Shown here one piece after another: positions 36,901 to 46,103 of a stretch of 64,000 bases of DNA. Position 1 is the first letter of the stretch; each line of letters begins with the position of its first letter. The notes below the pieces were generated by a model. That model worked only from the letters and a program-made list of their open reading frames with translations, made no database searches and had not been told where the DNA came from. The stretch is from positions 1 through 64,000 of the forward strand of contig CAKOXK010000008.1 in assembly GCA_934130085.1 (NCBI GenBank), given 5' to 3'. Origin of the DNA: an uncultured Clostridia bacterium (GTDB lineage Bacteria > Bacillota > Clostridia > TANB77 > CAG-508). Made by a program: the position numbers and the translations under genes.

Positions 36901-38909
36901 GAAAGCCAAAATTCAGTGCCAGCGCTGATATTACTTGTATTTCTGTTTGCTCCACCTCCATAAGCATTGTATATAACTTTTAACCAGGGATTATTTGATT
37001 TTTTATCGTTATTATATCTTTCGTAAGCATAGTTTCCTTTTTGGTCTGTTGAAAGCCAGTTGCTTGTATCACTTGTGCTCATATTATATGATGTTATTTT
37101 TGCATCTGAATATCCTTTGCTTGCTCCTTTTGTTTTATCAATGTTCTCATATTGTGTAAATAGTGTTGGCGCATAGCTATTTTCCGTGACTGTTATTTTA
37201 TTTGGTGCACTTGTATCATCTGCATTTGTTGTCCATAAGCTTCCATACGAATTGTCACTTATTTTACTATCATCAATGAAATCTTCCCATTTTGCATCTC
37301 TTGCTAATACTACTTTTACTTTTTTTGTTTGTCCGTTATTTAGCTTTATTTCTGTTAGATTTCCATATAAATTATTACAGATTGTATCTAAAGCTAAAAC
37401 TCCATTATTATATGCTGGAGCACCTGTTAATCTTACCTGTAATTTTGTTGATCTATCTGCTATATAGTAATCATATTTACTTGTATCAAATGAACCAGAT
37501 TGTAAATCATATCCACCATCTGTTAGTTTTGACCATGTCATATCTGATTCTGCTGTTGGTAAACCTGAATTTACTTTATTTACTGACTTTATGTCTTTTC
37601 CAAGTAAAGCTGCTATTGAATCTGCTTTTACATATCCATGTGCTTCGCTTCCACCCTTATTCTTATAAAAGCTATCTACATTTACTGTTGCACCTACTGA
37701 TGTGTCTGAAACACTGTCAGCTGAAACTGTTATTACTGGACGTAATGAACAGCTTCCTCTTTCATTAGAACCTGATGTTGCATAATTCTGTCCTACTAAG
37801 AATAATGTATATTCTGCTCTTGCTCCGTCTGTTCTTACATAACCTAATTGGTAATAATCTCTTGATAGTTCCTCCGAATACGGCGTTTTTCCATCTGACC
37901 CGTTAATCCAATCATAACATGCAGATCTTGTTGCAAGCCAATAATTGTTTCCTGTATTCATCAAACTTACTGTTGATTTATTTGTTCTGTTTAGATTTGT
38001 AATTGTTGGTGATGCATTTGCTACTAGCATTTGTGTGTTACTTGCTTGAGATGCTGATGTATTTGCTATATCAATATAATCACTTATTTGGTCTGTTGAG
38101 AAACCATGATTTGCTGTATCTTTTTGATTTATTATTGGCTCTATCTTTTTTCCATTTTCATATTTTCTTGATACTGTATAAGTTATATTATAAAAATCTT
38201 CCGCATTTACACTTCTTGCTGATAGTACTTTCTTTCCATTAATTTCGAGATTTCCATATAACTTTGAGCAGATTTCGTTTAGTGCTTTTACACCATTTGT
38301 ATAACCGTTAATTCCTGATATTGAAACTTCAAAGCTTGTGTTTGAATTGGCTATTAAGTTGACTGTTCCATCGCTATTTGTACTTAGTACTTTCCATCCT
38401 AAGTCTTCTGTTTCAATTTTTCCTGCTTCTACCATTGCAATTCCTGGTACATCTTGATTGTCACTGTTTAGTATTTGTTTTAAGTGTCTGTTTACACCTT
38501 TGCCATCTGTCTTCCCGATGTATGTGAATGTACCGTCCTCTAAGTTTACTAAGAAGTTGTGTCCATTATAAGCTACCTGAGCATATCCATCACCATTATT
38601 TAAGAAATCTTCTAAGCCATCATTTCCTACATTTGCACTTAAATAATCTGCAAGTCTTCCTGTATTTCCTTCTTGCTCTCTTTGAATGTCTAAACCTGCT
38701 AAATACATTCTCATTTCTTCTTCAGCAGAAGATTTGTCTGAAACTGATGCAGCATTTTTTGCCTTTCCAAGAATTCCATCGTTACTTGCCATGCTTATCG
38801 TAAGACCTGCAAGAATTAATAAAATTATAATCGTTACAATTAAGGCAATTATTGTAATTCCAGATTGTTCTAATTTGAGCTTTTCGAGTTTATTTTTCTT
38901 ATACATCAT
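36744..38909 (-). CDS. Type B pilin-like protein with two DUF6273-like lectin-fold modules (B2)
   Basis: The product is 721 residues. A pilin-like helix near the N-terminus (QSGITIIALIVTIIILLILA) lacks the Glu typical of prepilins. A conserved segment (GKAKNAASVSDKSSAEEEM) is followed by two DUF6273-like modules. The first (about 150-400) ends CSLRPVITVSA and the second (about 420-721) ends CRGLRPVLQVSK; both have WL(A/S)(T/S)R before the loop region. Such folds display variable surface loops. The final 150 bp is a candidate retroelement variable region. The start at 38909 has AAAGGAG; an upstream TTG-initiated frame is rejected. It carries the shared leader and its own terminator. Confidence 0.85.
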   Translation of the reverse strand: MMYKKNKLEKLKLEQSGITIIALIVTIIILLILAGLTISMASNDGILGKAKNAASVSDKSSAEEEMRMYLAGLDIQREQEGNTGRLADYLSANVGNDGLEDFLNNGDGYAQVAYNGHNFLVNLEDGTFTYIGKTDGKGVNRHLKQILNSDNQDVPGIAMVEAGKIETEDLGWKVLSTNSDGTVNLIANSNTSFEVSISGINGYTNGVKALNEICSKLYGNLEINGKKVLSARSVNAEDFYNITYTVSRKYENGKKIEPIINQKDTANHGFSTDQISDYIDIANTSASQASNTQMLVANASPTITNLNRTNKSTVSLMNTGNNYWLATRSACYDWINGSDGKTPYSEELSRDYYQLGYVRTDGARAEYTLFLVGQNYATSGSNERGSCSLRPVITVSADSVSDTSVGATVNVDSFYKNKGGSEAHGYVKADSIAALLGKDIKSVNKVNSGLPTAESDMTWSKLTDGGYDLQSGSFDTSKYDYYIADRSTKLQVRLTGAPAYNNGVLALDTICNNLYGNLTEIKLNNGQTKKVKVVLARDAKWEDFIDDSKISDNSYGSLWTTNADDTSAPNKITVTENSYAPTLFTQYENIDKTKGASKGYSDAKITSYNMSTSDTSNWLSTDQKGNYAYERYNNDKKSNNPWLKVIYNAYGGGANRNTSNISAGTEFWLSSRCVDAYWYRADFYLRFVSSSGSITSYYVFGSNPDVGSSCRGLRPVLQVSK

Positions 38910-39186
38910 TTTTAAACTTTCTCCTTTAAAATCTTGCAAAGTATTGATATTGCTGTATTTGCATCACTTCTTATTTTTTAATTAATCTTTTAGCTTAATA
39001 AAAAAATAAAAATCGAGGAATTCTTACTCTAAGTAGGTCATTCTTCGATTCTTCTTTTTTAAAATTTTAACTTTTTCCTTATTACACTAATTTTACGTAC
39101 GTTCTCAAAGTGTTGATTTTTCAAGACTTCAATGGTATTTTAAAATTATCAGATTTTAATTAATCTAAAAGATTAATTAAAAAATA
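38910..39186 (-). promoter_or_regulatory. Structured leader, copy before B2
   Basis: Same elements as the other copies: distal palindrome (39150-39186), conserved AAAATCAACA block, terminator-like hairpin around CTTACTTAGAGTAAG, and proximal palindrome. The TGCAAA/TTTGCA stem has a T-A closing pair, where other copies have C-G or A-T, and stands before AAAGGAG. Confidence 0.65.
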
Positions 39187-39223
39187 ATAAGTTTTTGTAT
39201 ATTTATATTTCATTATTTTTCGA

Positions 39224-39658
39224 TTAATTTTTATATATTTTTTCTAATAATGCCTCCTCTAATGTTTTTGAAAAATTAATTTTTTCGCTTTCAGCTTTTA
39301 TATTTATCCATTTTGGAATATTTACCGTTTTCTTTACTAACTCTTTTCCCCATTTTCCCGCAAATGCACTTATATCCACTGCAATATACGTTTTAAACTT
39401 TGAAACATAATCCCAGTTCTTTATATTTAAGTAATTTTCTAGTTTTTCAAATGATACTTCTTCAATCTTACTAGCATGGGGTATTTTATTATTTTCTTCC
39501 ATACTATCTAATACTTCACCAGCAATTAAATCTTCAGCCATTTCCATCGCATCTGCAATATCATCTCCACAAGTTGAACAATTATCTAAGTCTGGTACAA
39601 AAACAGAATACTTACCACTTTTTTCTTCATAAAATATAACTGGATATACAACTTTCAT
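39224..39658 (-). CDS. hicB: HicB-family antitoxin
   Basis: The 144 residues begin with the HicB partial RNase-H-like fold (VVYPVIFYEEKSGKYSVFVP, then DLDNCSTCGDDIADAMEMA) and end in a C-terminal region that may bind DNA. HicB blocks the mRNA-cleaving toxin HicA and represses the operon. It has AGGAGG upstream. The hicA gene lies directly upstream on the same strand but is frameshifted, so the antitoxin is probably an orphan. Confidence 0.85.
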   Translation of the reverse strand: MKVVYPVIFYEEKSGKYSVFVPDLDNCSTCGDDIADAMEMAEDLIAGEVLDSMEENNKIPHASKIEEVSFEKLENYLNIKNWDYVSKFKTYIAVDISAFAGKWGKELVKKTVNIPKWINIKAESEKINFSKTLEEALLEKIYKN

Positions 39659-39690
39659 AGTTATGCCTCCTATAATTTTACAAGCTGGAG

Positions 39691-39874
39691 CTATTTTAGC
39701 CCCGCTTGTTTTAAGATACTGTTAAGAGTCCCCTTAGGAATATCTCCTTTATGATTTGGTACTGGTATACTTCCGCTTTATGTTTTCATTTCTATATATG
39801 TAATGAGATCCATTAGTATGGTGATGATACCAGCCATTAGAGATTAACAATTTCTCTAGTTCATGAAAAGTCAT
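39691..39874 (-). pseudogene. hicA: Frameshifted HicA toxin
   Basis: From ATG at 39874, with an AGGAGGT Shine-Dalgarno, the frame reads MTFHELEKLLISNGWYHHHT, NGSHYIYRNENIK, then runs to an early stop. The second half of HicA (GSIPVPNHKGDIPKGTLNSI, LKQAGLK) continues in another frame to the TAG at 39691. The 184-bp length is not a multiple of three. The conserved catalytic His region (NGSHYIY) remains, but no intact toxin can be made without frameshifting. It precedes hicB by about 30 bp. Confidence 0.8.
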
Positions 39875-39879
39875 TGGTA

Positions 39880-40205
39880 AACCTCCTAACAATTTATATT
39901 GTACTACGTATTATACGTATTGTCAATGTTTTATTGTCAGGAATTTTACTTATTAATAATATTCTTTGAGCCCATTAATATGTCCTTTTCTTTTATACTA
40001 TAAAATTGCCCTAAATCCATAAAAGTATGTACTATCGCTGTGAAAAATGTTTATGAAAAGAGAACTTTGTTTTTGTTGTTCTAATTGCTACTTCATCATT
40101 GTTGTTTATCTTATAAGTCAAGTATTTTTCTTTAATATAAAAATACCTCCTTGATAATTTTTAATATATCATAAAAGGCATTTTTATTTTGTGCATTTTT
40201 TTATA
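39880..40205. other. Non-coding gap between hicAB and the next type A gene
   Basis: On the minus strand a fragment reading TYKINNNDEVAIRTTKTKFS and onward, before a stop, hints at a decayed ORF. Nothing else is recognisable; it is AT-rich. Confidence 0.3.
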
Positions 40206-40210
40206 CGCTC

Positions 40211-40370
40211 CTACACCAAGACTGGCCTGAACCCAACATAGTAAGAGCTATTTCCATTATCGCAACTGAAGTAGAAAAGCCCCGCACCAACGCTGTCCCA
40301 ATAAACACCACCGCAACCGAAGAACGGATTGCCACCTCCAGGAAAGTAAGAGTAGTCTGAGTACCATGAC
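40211..40370 (-). other. Candidate DGR variable region of A3
   Basis: Aligned with the ends at 57744 and 59002, the codons differ at bases one and two while the third base T or C is kept, for example AGT/CAT/AAT, GAT/ACT/CGT, AAT/GTT, TCT/CGT/GAT and TAT/GAT/ACT. This pattern is expected from mutation of AAY codons in a template. It ends TTCAGGCCAGTCTTGGTG. Confidence 0.75.
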
Positions 40371-42004
40371 GATTTTTCGACACCTTTTGTTGAAGTTTCT
40401 CTAACCGCATCGCCGTATATTTTATCGTTAACATTATAATTTGCCTGATTTGTATCATTCGTTTCATTACTTGGATAAACTGTTGCGTATTTAGTGCTTT
40501 TAGCTCCTCCTGTTACTACGCTTGCTCCATAAGTGTTTCTACTGCCTGCTCCAATAGAATTGTTTACGTAGGCTGCTGACCTTTCAAATGTACCTCCACT
40601 CATATCATATATTCCATATATGTTTCCTGTAGTTGAGGCTGAGTATCCAGCTTCTATGCTTGTATCGTTCCACTCTTTTCCTTGATTGTTATAGCCTGTT
40701 CCAGCATTTACGTTATGTGCATGATCATCAAAGTTTTTATTATTTATTGCAATATCAACTGAACCTAGTCCATATTCGCTCTTACTTAAATACGATACTG
40801 AACCCCATTCACTATTCTTTATTAAATGGCTATCTGCATCGCCAGACAATCCATATATGTTTCCATCTGCTGTTAATTTTCTTGATAATAAATATGCATC
40901 ATTATGATTTATATAGTTCATTGAATAGCTTGAACCTTGGAATGTTGGGTATTTTATTGATGTTGCTTTACTTCCATATATTCCATCTACATAGTTTCTT
41001 GCCTTTATATTTCCATCTGTTGTTGCTGATGAATCAACCTCTGCTTTGTATATTGCATTTGGTCCCCACACTGTTGATTGTGAGTAATTTATTCCGCTTG
41101 ATACTCTTACTTTATTTGATGGTACATTGCTTGTTGTTGCGAATGCTGCTTCAAACTTTGCTACCCATATTCCATATAACTCTGAATCCCATCCACCATT
41201 TCTATAATTTATTGAACTTTCATTCGTAAATGCTGGGTGAACTGTCCATCCTGTTGTTGTGTCTATTTTTTCATCTTCTGTTTTACATCTTTTTGTATCA
41301 TTATGTACTTTTCCATCTGTTCCTATATAATTATCTGTTGTTCCAATTAAAAACACAACATTCGTTGTTCCTTTTTGCTCTGTATCAGATGAAGCCGGTT
41401 TATTTATTTTGTACGCATATCTTGGTATCCATACCCATAAACTTCCATCTTCTGTTTGAGCATTTGCCCATTGTTTGTTTTGATAGTTATACCATTCAGA
41501 ATCATCCTCTGTTGTTTCTACTGTTTTCATTTTGCTTGTATCTTTTTCATCTGTTGCAAACTTTACAGGTGTCATTCCTGTTTTTAATACTGGAGCATTT
41601 ACTTTCTGCTCCTCATTAAATGTTCCTTCTGCATTTCTATCTGCTTTTTCTATTTCACTAGAATAGCTATCTAGTACATCATTTTCATTTTTTGCTGATT
41701 CTCTATAAACATCTGCTGCATTCTTTGCTCTTCCAAATACTCCTGAGCCTGATGTTGCCATACTTATTGTCACACCTGCTAAAATTAATAAAATTATAAT
41801 TGTTATTACTAATGCAATAATTGTAATTCCGGTTTGCCTTAAGATATACTTTTCAAATTTTAATTCATTCTTATAATCTTCTATAAAGTTTGTGTTTTTT
41901 AGATCTTTAAAAATTTGTTTATGGTATTCATTTTGAACTTTTTTTATAGAATTTTTCATACACTCGTTTTCACTTAATTTTAGTCTATTTTCATCATACC
42001 TCAT
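40211..42004 (-). CDS. Type A pilin-like protein with FGE/sulfatase-like lectin fold (A3)
   Basis: The product is 597 residues. A long N-terminal tail of about 55 residues precedes the pilin-like helix (RQTGITIIALVITIIILLIL). A short helical stalk (VFGRAKNAADVYRESAKNEN) leads to a formylglycine-generating-enzyme-like domain (about 140-597) with WVWIPRYAYKI, YGIYDMSGGTFERS and a terminal GFRPVLV. This fold, a C-type lectin variant, is the usual scaffold of retroelement-diversified proteins. Its last 150 bp is a candidate variable region. Start at 42004 with AAAGGAG 9-15 nt upstream. The stop TAG is not followed by an obvious terminator. Ligand unknown; likely surface-exposed. Confidence 0.85.
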   Translation of the reverse strand: MRYDENRLKLSENECMKNSIKKVQNEYHKQIFKDLKNTNFIEDYKNELKFEKYILRQTGITIIALVITIIILLILAGVTISMATSGSGVFGRAKNAADVYRESAKNENDVLDSYSSEIEKADRNAEGTFNEEQKVNAPVLKTGMTPVKFATDEKDTSKMKTVETTEDDSEWYNYQNKQWANAQTEDGSLWVWIPRYAYKINKPASSDTEQKGTTNVVFLIGTTDNYIGTDGKVHNDTKRCKTEDEKIDTTTGWTVHPAFTNESSINYRNGGWDSELYGIWVAKFEAAFATTSNVPSNKVRVSSGINYSQSTVWGPNAIYKAEVDSSATTDGNIKARNYVDGIYGSKATSIKYPTFQGSSYSMNYINHNDAYLLSRKLTADGNIYGLSGDADSHLIKNSEWGSVSYLSKSEYGLGSVDIAINNKNFDDHAHNVNAGTGYNNQGKEWNDTSIEAGYSASTTGNIYGIYDMSGGTFERSAAYVNNSIGAGSRNTYGASVVTGGAKSTKYATVYPSNETNDTNQANYNVNDKIYGDAVRETSTKGVEKSSWYSDYSYFPGGGNPFFGCGGVYWDSVGAGLFYFSCDNGNSSYYVGFRPVLV

Positions 42005-42285
42005 TTTCATTTTTTCTCCTTTGAAATCTAGCAAACTTTTTGTACTACTGCGTTTGCTTTACCTTTTAATTTTTAATTAATCTTTTAGCTTAATAAAAAA
42101 ATAAAAATCGAGGAATTCTTACTCTAAGTAAGTTATTCTTCGATTTTTCTTTTTTAAAATTTTAACTTTTTTCCTTATTACACTAATTTTACGTACGTTC
42201 TCAAAGTGTTGATTTTGCAAGGTTTTAATGATATTTTTAGATTATCAAATTTTAATTAATCTAAAAGATTAATTAAAAAATAATA
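42005..42285 (-). promoter_or_regulatory. Structured leader, copy before A3
   Basis: Distal palindrome at 42247-42281; conserved AAAATCAACA and GTGTAATAAGGAAAAA; terminator-like hairpin around CTTACTTAGAGTAAG with T tract (about 42100-42150); proximal palindrome; AGCAAAC/GTTTGCT stem (A-T closing pair) before AAAGGAG. Confidence 0.65.
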
Positions 42286-42367
42286 GTTTAAATTATATAA
42301 AACTTTACTATTCTCTTTTTGCCAACTTAGTGGCTAATTAAAATTTTTGTTATTTGCCTTTTCTATA

Positions 42368-43642
42368 TTAATTCTTTAAGCAGCCTATTGGGACTACATA
42401 AACTCCATCTTCTCTTTTATATGCATATTTTCCTATAGCTGTTAATACCATTAAAAATGATGGATTGTTCATTTTTTCAGTATCTATTTTTGAATACATT
42501 ATTTTTAAATTTTCTGCTCCATCATTTATTAGTTTATCACCGCCTAACTTTATTTCAACTAAACCATATGATCCATTTCTTAGATGTATAACTGCATCAC
42601 ATTCTAAATCATTTGCGTCTCTATAATGATACAAATTTCCATTTAAACTTTCTGCATATATCCTTAGATCTCTAATACATAAAGTTTCAAATATCAATCC
42701 AAATGTGTTTAAGTCTTTAATTAAATCATCTGGTCCTATTCCTAGGCTAGCTACTGCTATTGATGGATCTACAAAATATCTTGTGTCTGATGTTCTAATC
42801 GCAGTTTTACTTCTTAAATTTGGATTCCATGCTGGAGCTTCTTCAACTACAAATATCTTTTTTAAAGCATTTATATAGGACAATACAGTATCTGTATCTA
42901 ATGATACTGAATCGTTATTTAACATATCATTTCTTATTGTTTCATTTGATGCTTGAGTTCCCATATTTCTCGCATATGCCCTCATTAACCTTTTTACTCT
43001 TTCTGGATTTCTTGCTGTATTATCAACTTTCGATATATCAGATTCCACTACAGCATCATAATAATCAAAAGATTGATCAAGAGCGATATCTTTTTCCATA
43101 AATGTACTTCTTGGCCATCCGCCTCTACAGCATAAAAAAGCTATATCATTTAATTCTAGTTCATTTATTGCAGATATGCTTGTAGGAGAGTCAAATAAAT
43201 CTTTTAAGCTAATTGTTCCATTTGATTCTCTTGATTCATATAAGCTCATTGGCCTCATCGTTAACCATGAAAATCTTCCTGTACCAGTATGTGTTATTTC
43301 ACTCATGTTAGCTGGTACACTTGAACCTGTTAATATAAATTGACCTTCTTTATCTCTATGGTCAACTTCAAATCTTATTGCGTCCCACAATTTTGGAGCA
43401 ACCTGCCATTCATCAATTAATCTTGGCGTGTCACCATTAAGTAATAATGACGGATTTATATCTGCTAATGTAAGATTTTGTGTTTTATCTTCTGGCTTTG
43501 TCATGTATAATATGCTTTTAGCTACCTGTTCTGCTGTTGTAGTTTTCCCGCACCATTTTGGGCCTTGAATTAGCACTGCTCCTTTTCCTTTTAATTTTTT
43601 CTTCAAAATTTCATCAGCTATCCTTAATCTATATTCACTCAT
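42368..43642 (-). CDS. AAA_14/DUF4143-family ATPase
   Basis: The 424 residues contain an N-terminal P-loop ATPase (Walker A QGPKWCGKTTT) with the family's usual RLIDEWQVAPKLWDAIRFEV and GQFILTGSS motifs. A C-terminal DUF4143 nuclease-like domain contains ECDAVIHLRNGSYGLVEIKL, a D-E-K arrangement. Such proteins are very common in anaerobes and their function is unsettled; a link to mobile DNA or defence is often suggested. Start at 43642 with GGAGGG upstream. Three 23-bp-spaced repeats lie just upstream and are likely its operator. Confidence 0.85.
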   Translation of the reverse strand: MSEYRLRIADEILKKKLKGKGAVLIQGPKWCGKTTTAEQVAKSILYMTKPEDKTQNLTLADINPSLLLNGDTPRLIDEWQVAPKLWDAIRFEVDHRDKEGQFILTGSSVPANMSEITHTGTGRFSWLTMRPMSLYESRESNGTISLKDLFDSPTSISAINELELNDIAFLCCRGGWPRSTFMEKDIALDQSFDYYDAVVESDISKVDNTARNPERVKRLMRAYARNMGTQASNETIRNDMLNNDSVSLDTDTVLSYINALKKIFVVEEAPAWNPNLRSKTAIRTSDTRYFVDPSIAVASLGIGPDDLIKDLNTFGLIFETLCIRDLRIYAESLNGNLYHYRDANDLECDAVIHLRNGSYGLVEIKLGGDKLINDGAENLKIMYSKIDTEKMNNPSFLMVLTAIGKYAYKREDGVYVVPIGCLKN

Positions 43643-43694
43643 ATATATTGCCCTCCGCCAATAGTATAACATCATTTTTAAATAATATCAAATT

Positions 43695-43763
43695 TTTTCG
43701 GTTATTTGTGTGACTTCTTTTCGGTTATTTGTAGAAATATTTTTCGGTTATTTGTGGATTTTG
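43695..43763. repeat. Three direct repeats with 23-bp period upstream of the AAA ATPase
   Basis: TTTTCGGTTATTTGT occurs at 43695, 43718 and 43741, spaced exactly 23 bp. The spacing (about two helical turns) and the position 53-120 bp upstream of the start codon suggest a cooperative operator or an iteron-like site. Confidence 0.75.
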
Positions 43764-43995
43764 TTTTTAGTAATTTTAAAATTAAATTGATGATTTTATT
43801 TTATATATTAGGTTTTGAATTTATAGTCAGTGGGTAAGCTATCTTTAAAAAAATCCCTTGGATGTTTAATTTCATCTTTAATCAATCATTGTTTTTTTAT
43901 TTTTTTAGTTATATAATATGTTCAAATTAAGTTTTATTAGTTTCTCTAAAACTAAAATTTTATATAAGGAGTATATGTACTCACATTAATTATCT

Positions 43996-45027
43996 GTGAG
44001 TTACATACACAAAAATATGATTAATACAGAAGAAAACCCAACTTATTTGAATTCATTTTTAGAATATTCAGCTGCTTATAAAAGAAAATCTCCAGATTCT
44101 GTAGTTCAGTATAATTATGATTTGAATATGTTTTTGAAGTTTATGAAATATCATTTTCATTTGTCAACTGAAGATGTTTTTGAGGAGATTAAGATTGCTG
44201 ATTTTTCTTTAGATAATTTGAAGAAAATTACAGAGGAAGATATTCATGCTTTTATAACTTACCTTTCAATTACAAGGCATTGTGGGCCTGCAACTTGTGC
44301 TAGAAAAATTTCTACTATACGTATTTTCTTTAAATATCTTACTGTTACAACCCATCAACTTCAGATTAATCCTGCTCAAAATCTTGAGACTCCAAAGCTT
44401 AATAAGCGTTTGCCTCGCTATTTAACTTTAGAAGATAGCGAAAAATTGCTTCAAAAAACAGCTACTGATGAGTCTGATAAAAATAGAGAAAGAAACTACG
44501 CTATAATTACTTTGTTTTTAAATTGTGGTATGCGTTTGTCTGAGCTTGTTGGCATAAACATACCTGATATTCATTTTGATGATAATAGGCTTACTGTAAT
44601 TGGTAAAGGAAATAAAGAGCGTTCTATTTACCTTAATAAATCTTGCATTGAAGCTCTTAATGCTTATTTAGCGGTTAGACCTCAAAATGCCAAAAAAGAT
44701 TTAAAAAATTCTGATAAAGCATTGTTTCTAAGTGCCTCAAGAAGGCAACGTATTAGCAAAAGAACTGTTGAGTTTATTGTAACATCTGAGCTTCAAAAAG
44801 CTGGTCTTGATACAACAAAATATTCAACTCACAAGCTTCGTCACACGGCTGCAACTTTGATGTACCAGTATGGTCAGGTTGATATTAGAGCATTGCAGGA
44901 ATTACTTGGTCACGAAAGTATCTCAACAACAGAAATCTATACTCATGTTGATAACAAACAAGTACGCCATGCAATTGAAGTTAATCCATTAAACGGATTT
45001 GATCCTAATAAAACAGAAGAAACCTAA
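43996..45027 (+). CDS. XerC/XerD-like tyrosine recombinase
   Basis: The 343 residues have an N-terminal SAM-like core-binding domain (about 15-115) and a C-terminal catalytic domain with CGMRLSEL (first catalytic Arg), HKLRHTAATLM (His-x-x-Arg), LLGHESISTT (second His) and the nucleophile in TEIYTHV. It is of the chromosomal Xer type in length and sequence. Start choice is uncertain: GTG at 43996 or ATG at 44017 (MINTEENPTY); neither has a strong Shine-Dalgarno, and an AAGGAG lies 25 nt upstream. A CTCACA/TGTGAG inverted repeat overlaps the start. It could resolve chromosome dimers or act at local palindromes; the latter is speculation. Confidence 0.88.
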   Translation: MSYIHKNMINTEENPTYLNSFLEYSAAYKRKSPDSVVQYNYDLNMFLKFMKYHFHLSTEDVFEEIKIADFSLDNLKKITEEDIHAFITYLSITRHCGPATCARKISTIRIFFKYLTVTTHQLQINPAQNLETPKLNKRLPRYLTLEDSEKLLQKTATDESDKNRERNYAIITLFLNCGMRLSELVGINIPDIHFDDNRLTVIGKGNKERSIYLNKSCIEALNAYLAVRPQNAKKDLKNSDKALFLSASRRQRISKRTVEFIVTSELQKAGLDTTKYSTHKLRHTAATLMYQYGQVDIRALQELLGHESISTTEIYTHVDNKQVRHAIEVNPLNGFDPNKTEET

Positions 45028-45265
45028 TAATTTAAAAAGTTACTATACAAAAATTTAAAGAATTAAAAGAAACTTTAAATAAGTGATGAAGATAAAAATA
45101 TTAAAAACACTTAGCGTGAATTAACCTAAATTTCGAATGCATTTATATATGTACTTTTCTGTATTTTTTTACATTTCTATATTTGCTTTTATAACACTTC
45201 TTTTATTAATATCATAAAATAACATATAAGTTATGTTAATTTATTAATGAAAGGAGTTTTTATTT

Positions 45266-45844
45266 ATGGAATTAAAAAGTAAGAACATTGGCTTTGCGAT
45301 GACTGGCTCATTTTGTACATTTTCTAAAACCATTTCTGTGCTAAAAGAAATTGTATCTCTAGGTGCAAATGTTATTCCTATAATGTCATTTAATGCATAT
45401 TCTCTTGATTCAAGGTTCGGAAAACATGAGGATTTCATTAAAGAGATTGAGAATTTAACAGGAAATAAAATAATTCATACAATTCCAGATGCAGAACCAA
45501 TTGGTCCTAAAAAGATGACTGATATTATGGTTATAGCTCCTGCCTCTGGAAATACGCTTGCAAAGCTTGCAAATGGTATTACTGATACTCCAGTTGTAAT
45601 GGCTACAAAGTCTCATTTAAGAAATAAGAAAAATGTTGTGGTTGCAATATCAACTAATGATGCTCTTAGTGGAAGTGCTATGAATATAGGAAAGCTTTTA
45701 AATACAAAATATTATTACTTTGTGCCTTTTAGACAAGATAATCCTATTACAAAGCCTACTTCACTTGTATTTGATTCAAATTTTCTAATAAAAACCATTG
45801 AGCTTGCATTGGATAATGAGCAAATTCAACCAATTATACAATAG
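45266..45844 (+). CDS. dpaB: Dipicolinate synthase subunit B
   Basis: Flavoprotein-like subunit of the enzyme that makes dipicolinic acid, the spore core solute. The 192 residues start with KNIGFAMTGSFCTFSKTISV and contain IAPASGNTLAKLANGITDTP, typical of SpoVFB. Good AAAGGAG before ATG. Subunit A (dpaA) normally sits immediately upstream but is absent here, so the gene is an orphan in this location. A strong terminator follows. Confidence 0.9.
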   Translation: MELKSKNIGFAMTGSFCTFSKTISVLKEIVSLGANVIPIMSFNAYSLDSRFGKHEDFIKEIENLTGNKIIHTIPDAEPIGPKKMTDIMVIAPASGNTLAKLANGITDTPVVMATKSHLRNKKNVVVAISTNDALSGSAMNIGKLLNTKYYYFVPFRQDNPITKPTSLVFDSNFLIKTIELALDNEQIQPIIQ

Positions 45845-45862
45845 ACATAAATAAGGTTAATA

Positions 45863-45905
45863 CAAGAACAAAAACAGTGAATTTACTGTTTTTGTTCTTG
45901 TAATT
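45863..45905. terminator. Strong bidirectional terminator after dpaB
   Basis: A perfect 16-bp stem (45863-45878 with 45885-45900), loop GAATTT, with T-rich 3' flank. The stop of the minus-strand glycosidase remnant lies in it. Confidence 0.85.
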
Positions 45906-46092
45906 TTTTCTTTATATATTTTCCACTATCAGTTAAATATTTATCAATTAATTTGTCGTCAATTTCTTCTTTTTTGTGTTCTGATTGATTAATTATATCT
46001 CTGATATCTCTTTTTAGGATTGAGCTTGATTCCTTATTATATGAAAATGACCAGTTCACCCAACTTATTTTATTGTTATTCAATAATTCCAA
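45883..46092 (-). pseudogene. C-terminal remnant of a GH5-type cellulase
   Basis: The 69-residue frame starts at an internal TTG and reads NNNKISWVNWSFSYNKESSS, closely resembling the WVNWSxSDKxESS segment near the end of glycoside hydrolase family 5 endoglucanases. The rest of the catalytic domain is missing: a stop codon lies just upstream in frame. The tail is Lys/Glu-rich. Best read as the leftover 3' end of a deleted gene. Confidence 0.55.
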
Positions 46093-46103
46093 CCATGCTT
46101 ACC

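Noticed and set aside
37292..37768. Long Leu/His/Tyr-rich plus-strand ORFs opposite the pilin-like genes
   Set aside because: They are mirror frames of conserved coding sequence, have no ribosome-binding sites and repeat wherever type A or B genes occur.
40201..40467. Overlapping minus-strand ORF at the end of A3
   Set aside because: It is an alternative frame of the variable-region gene with no start signal.
43996..45027. Tyrosine recombinase as an integrase of a mobile element
   Set aside because: No attachment-site duplication, tRNA or phage/conjugation gene is nearby, and the protein looks like a chromosomal Xer.
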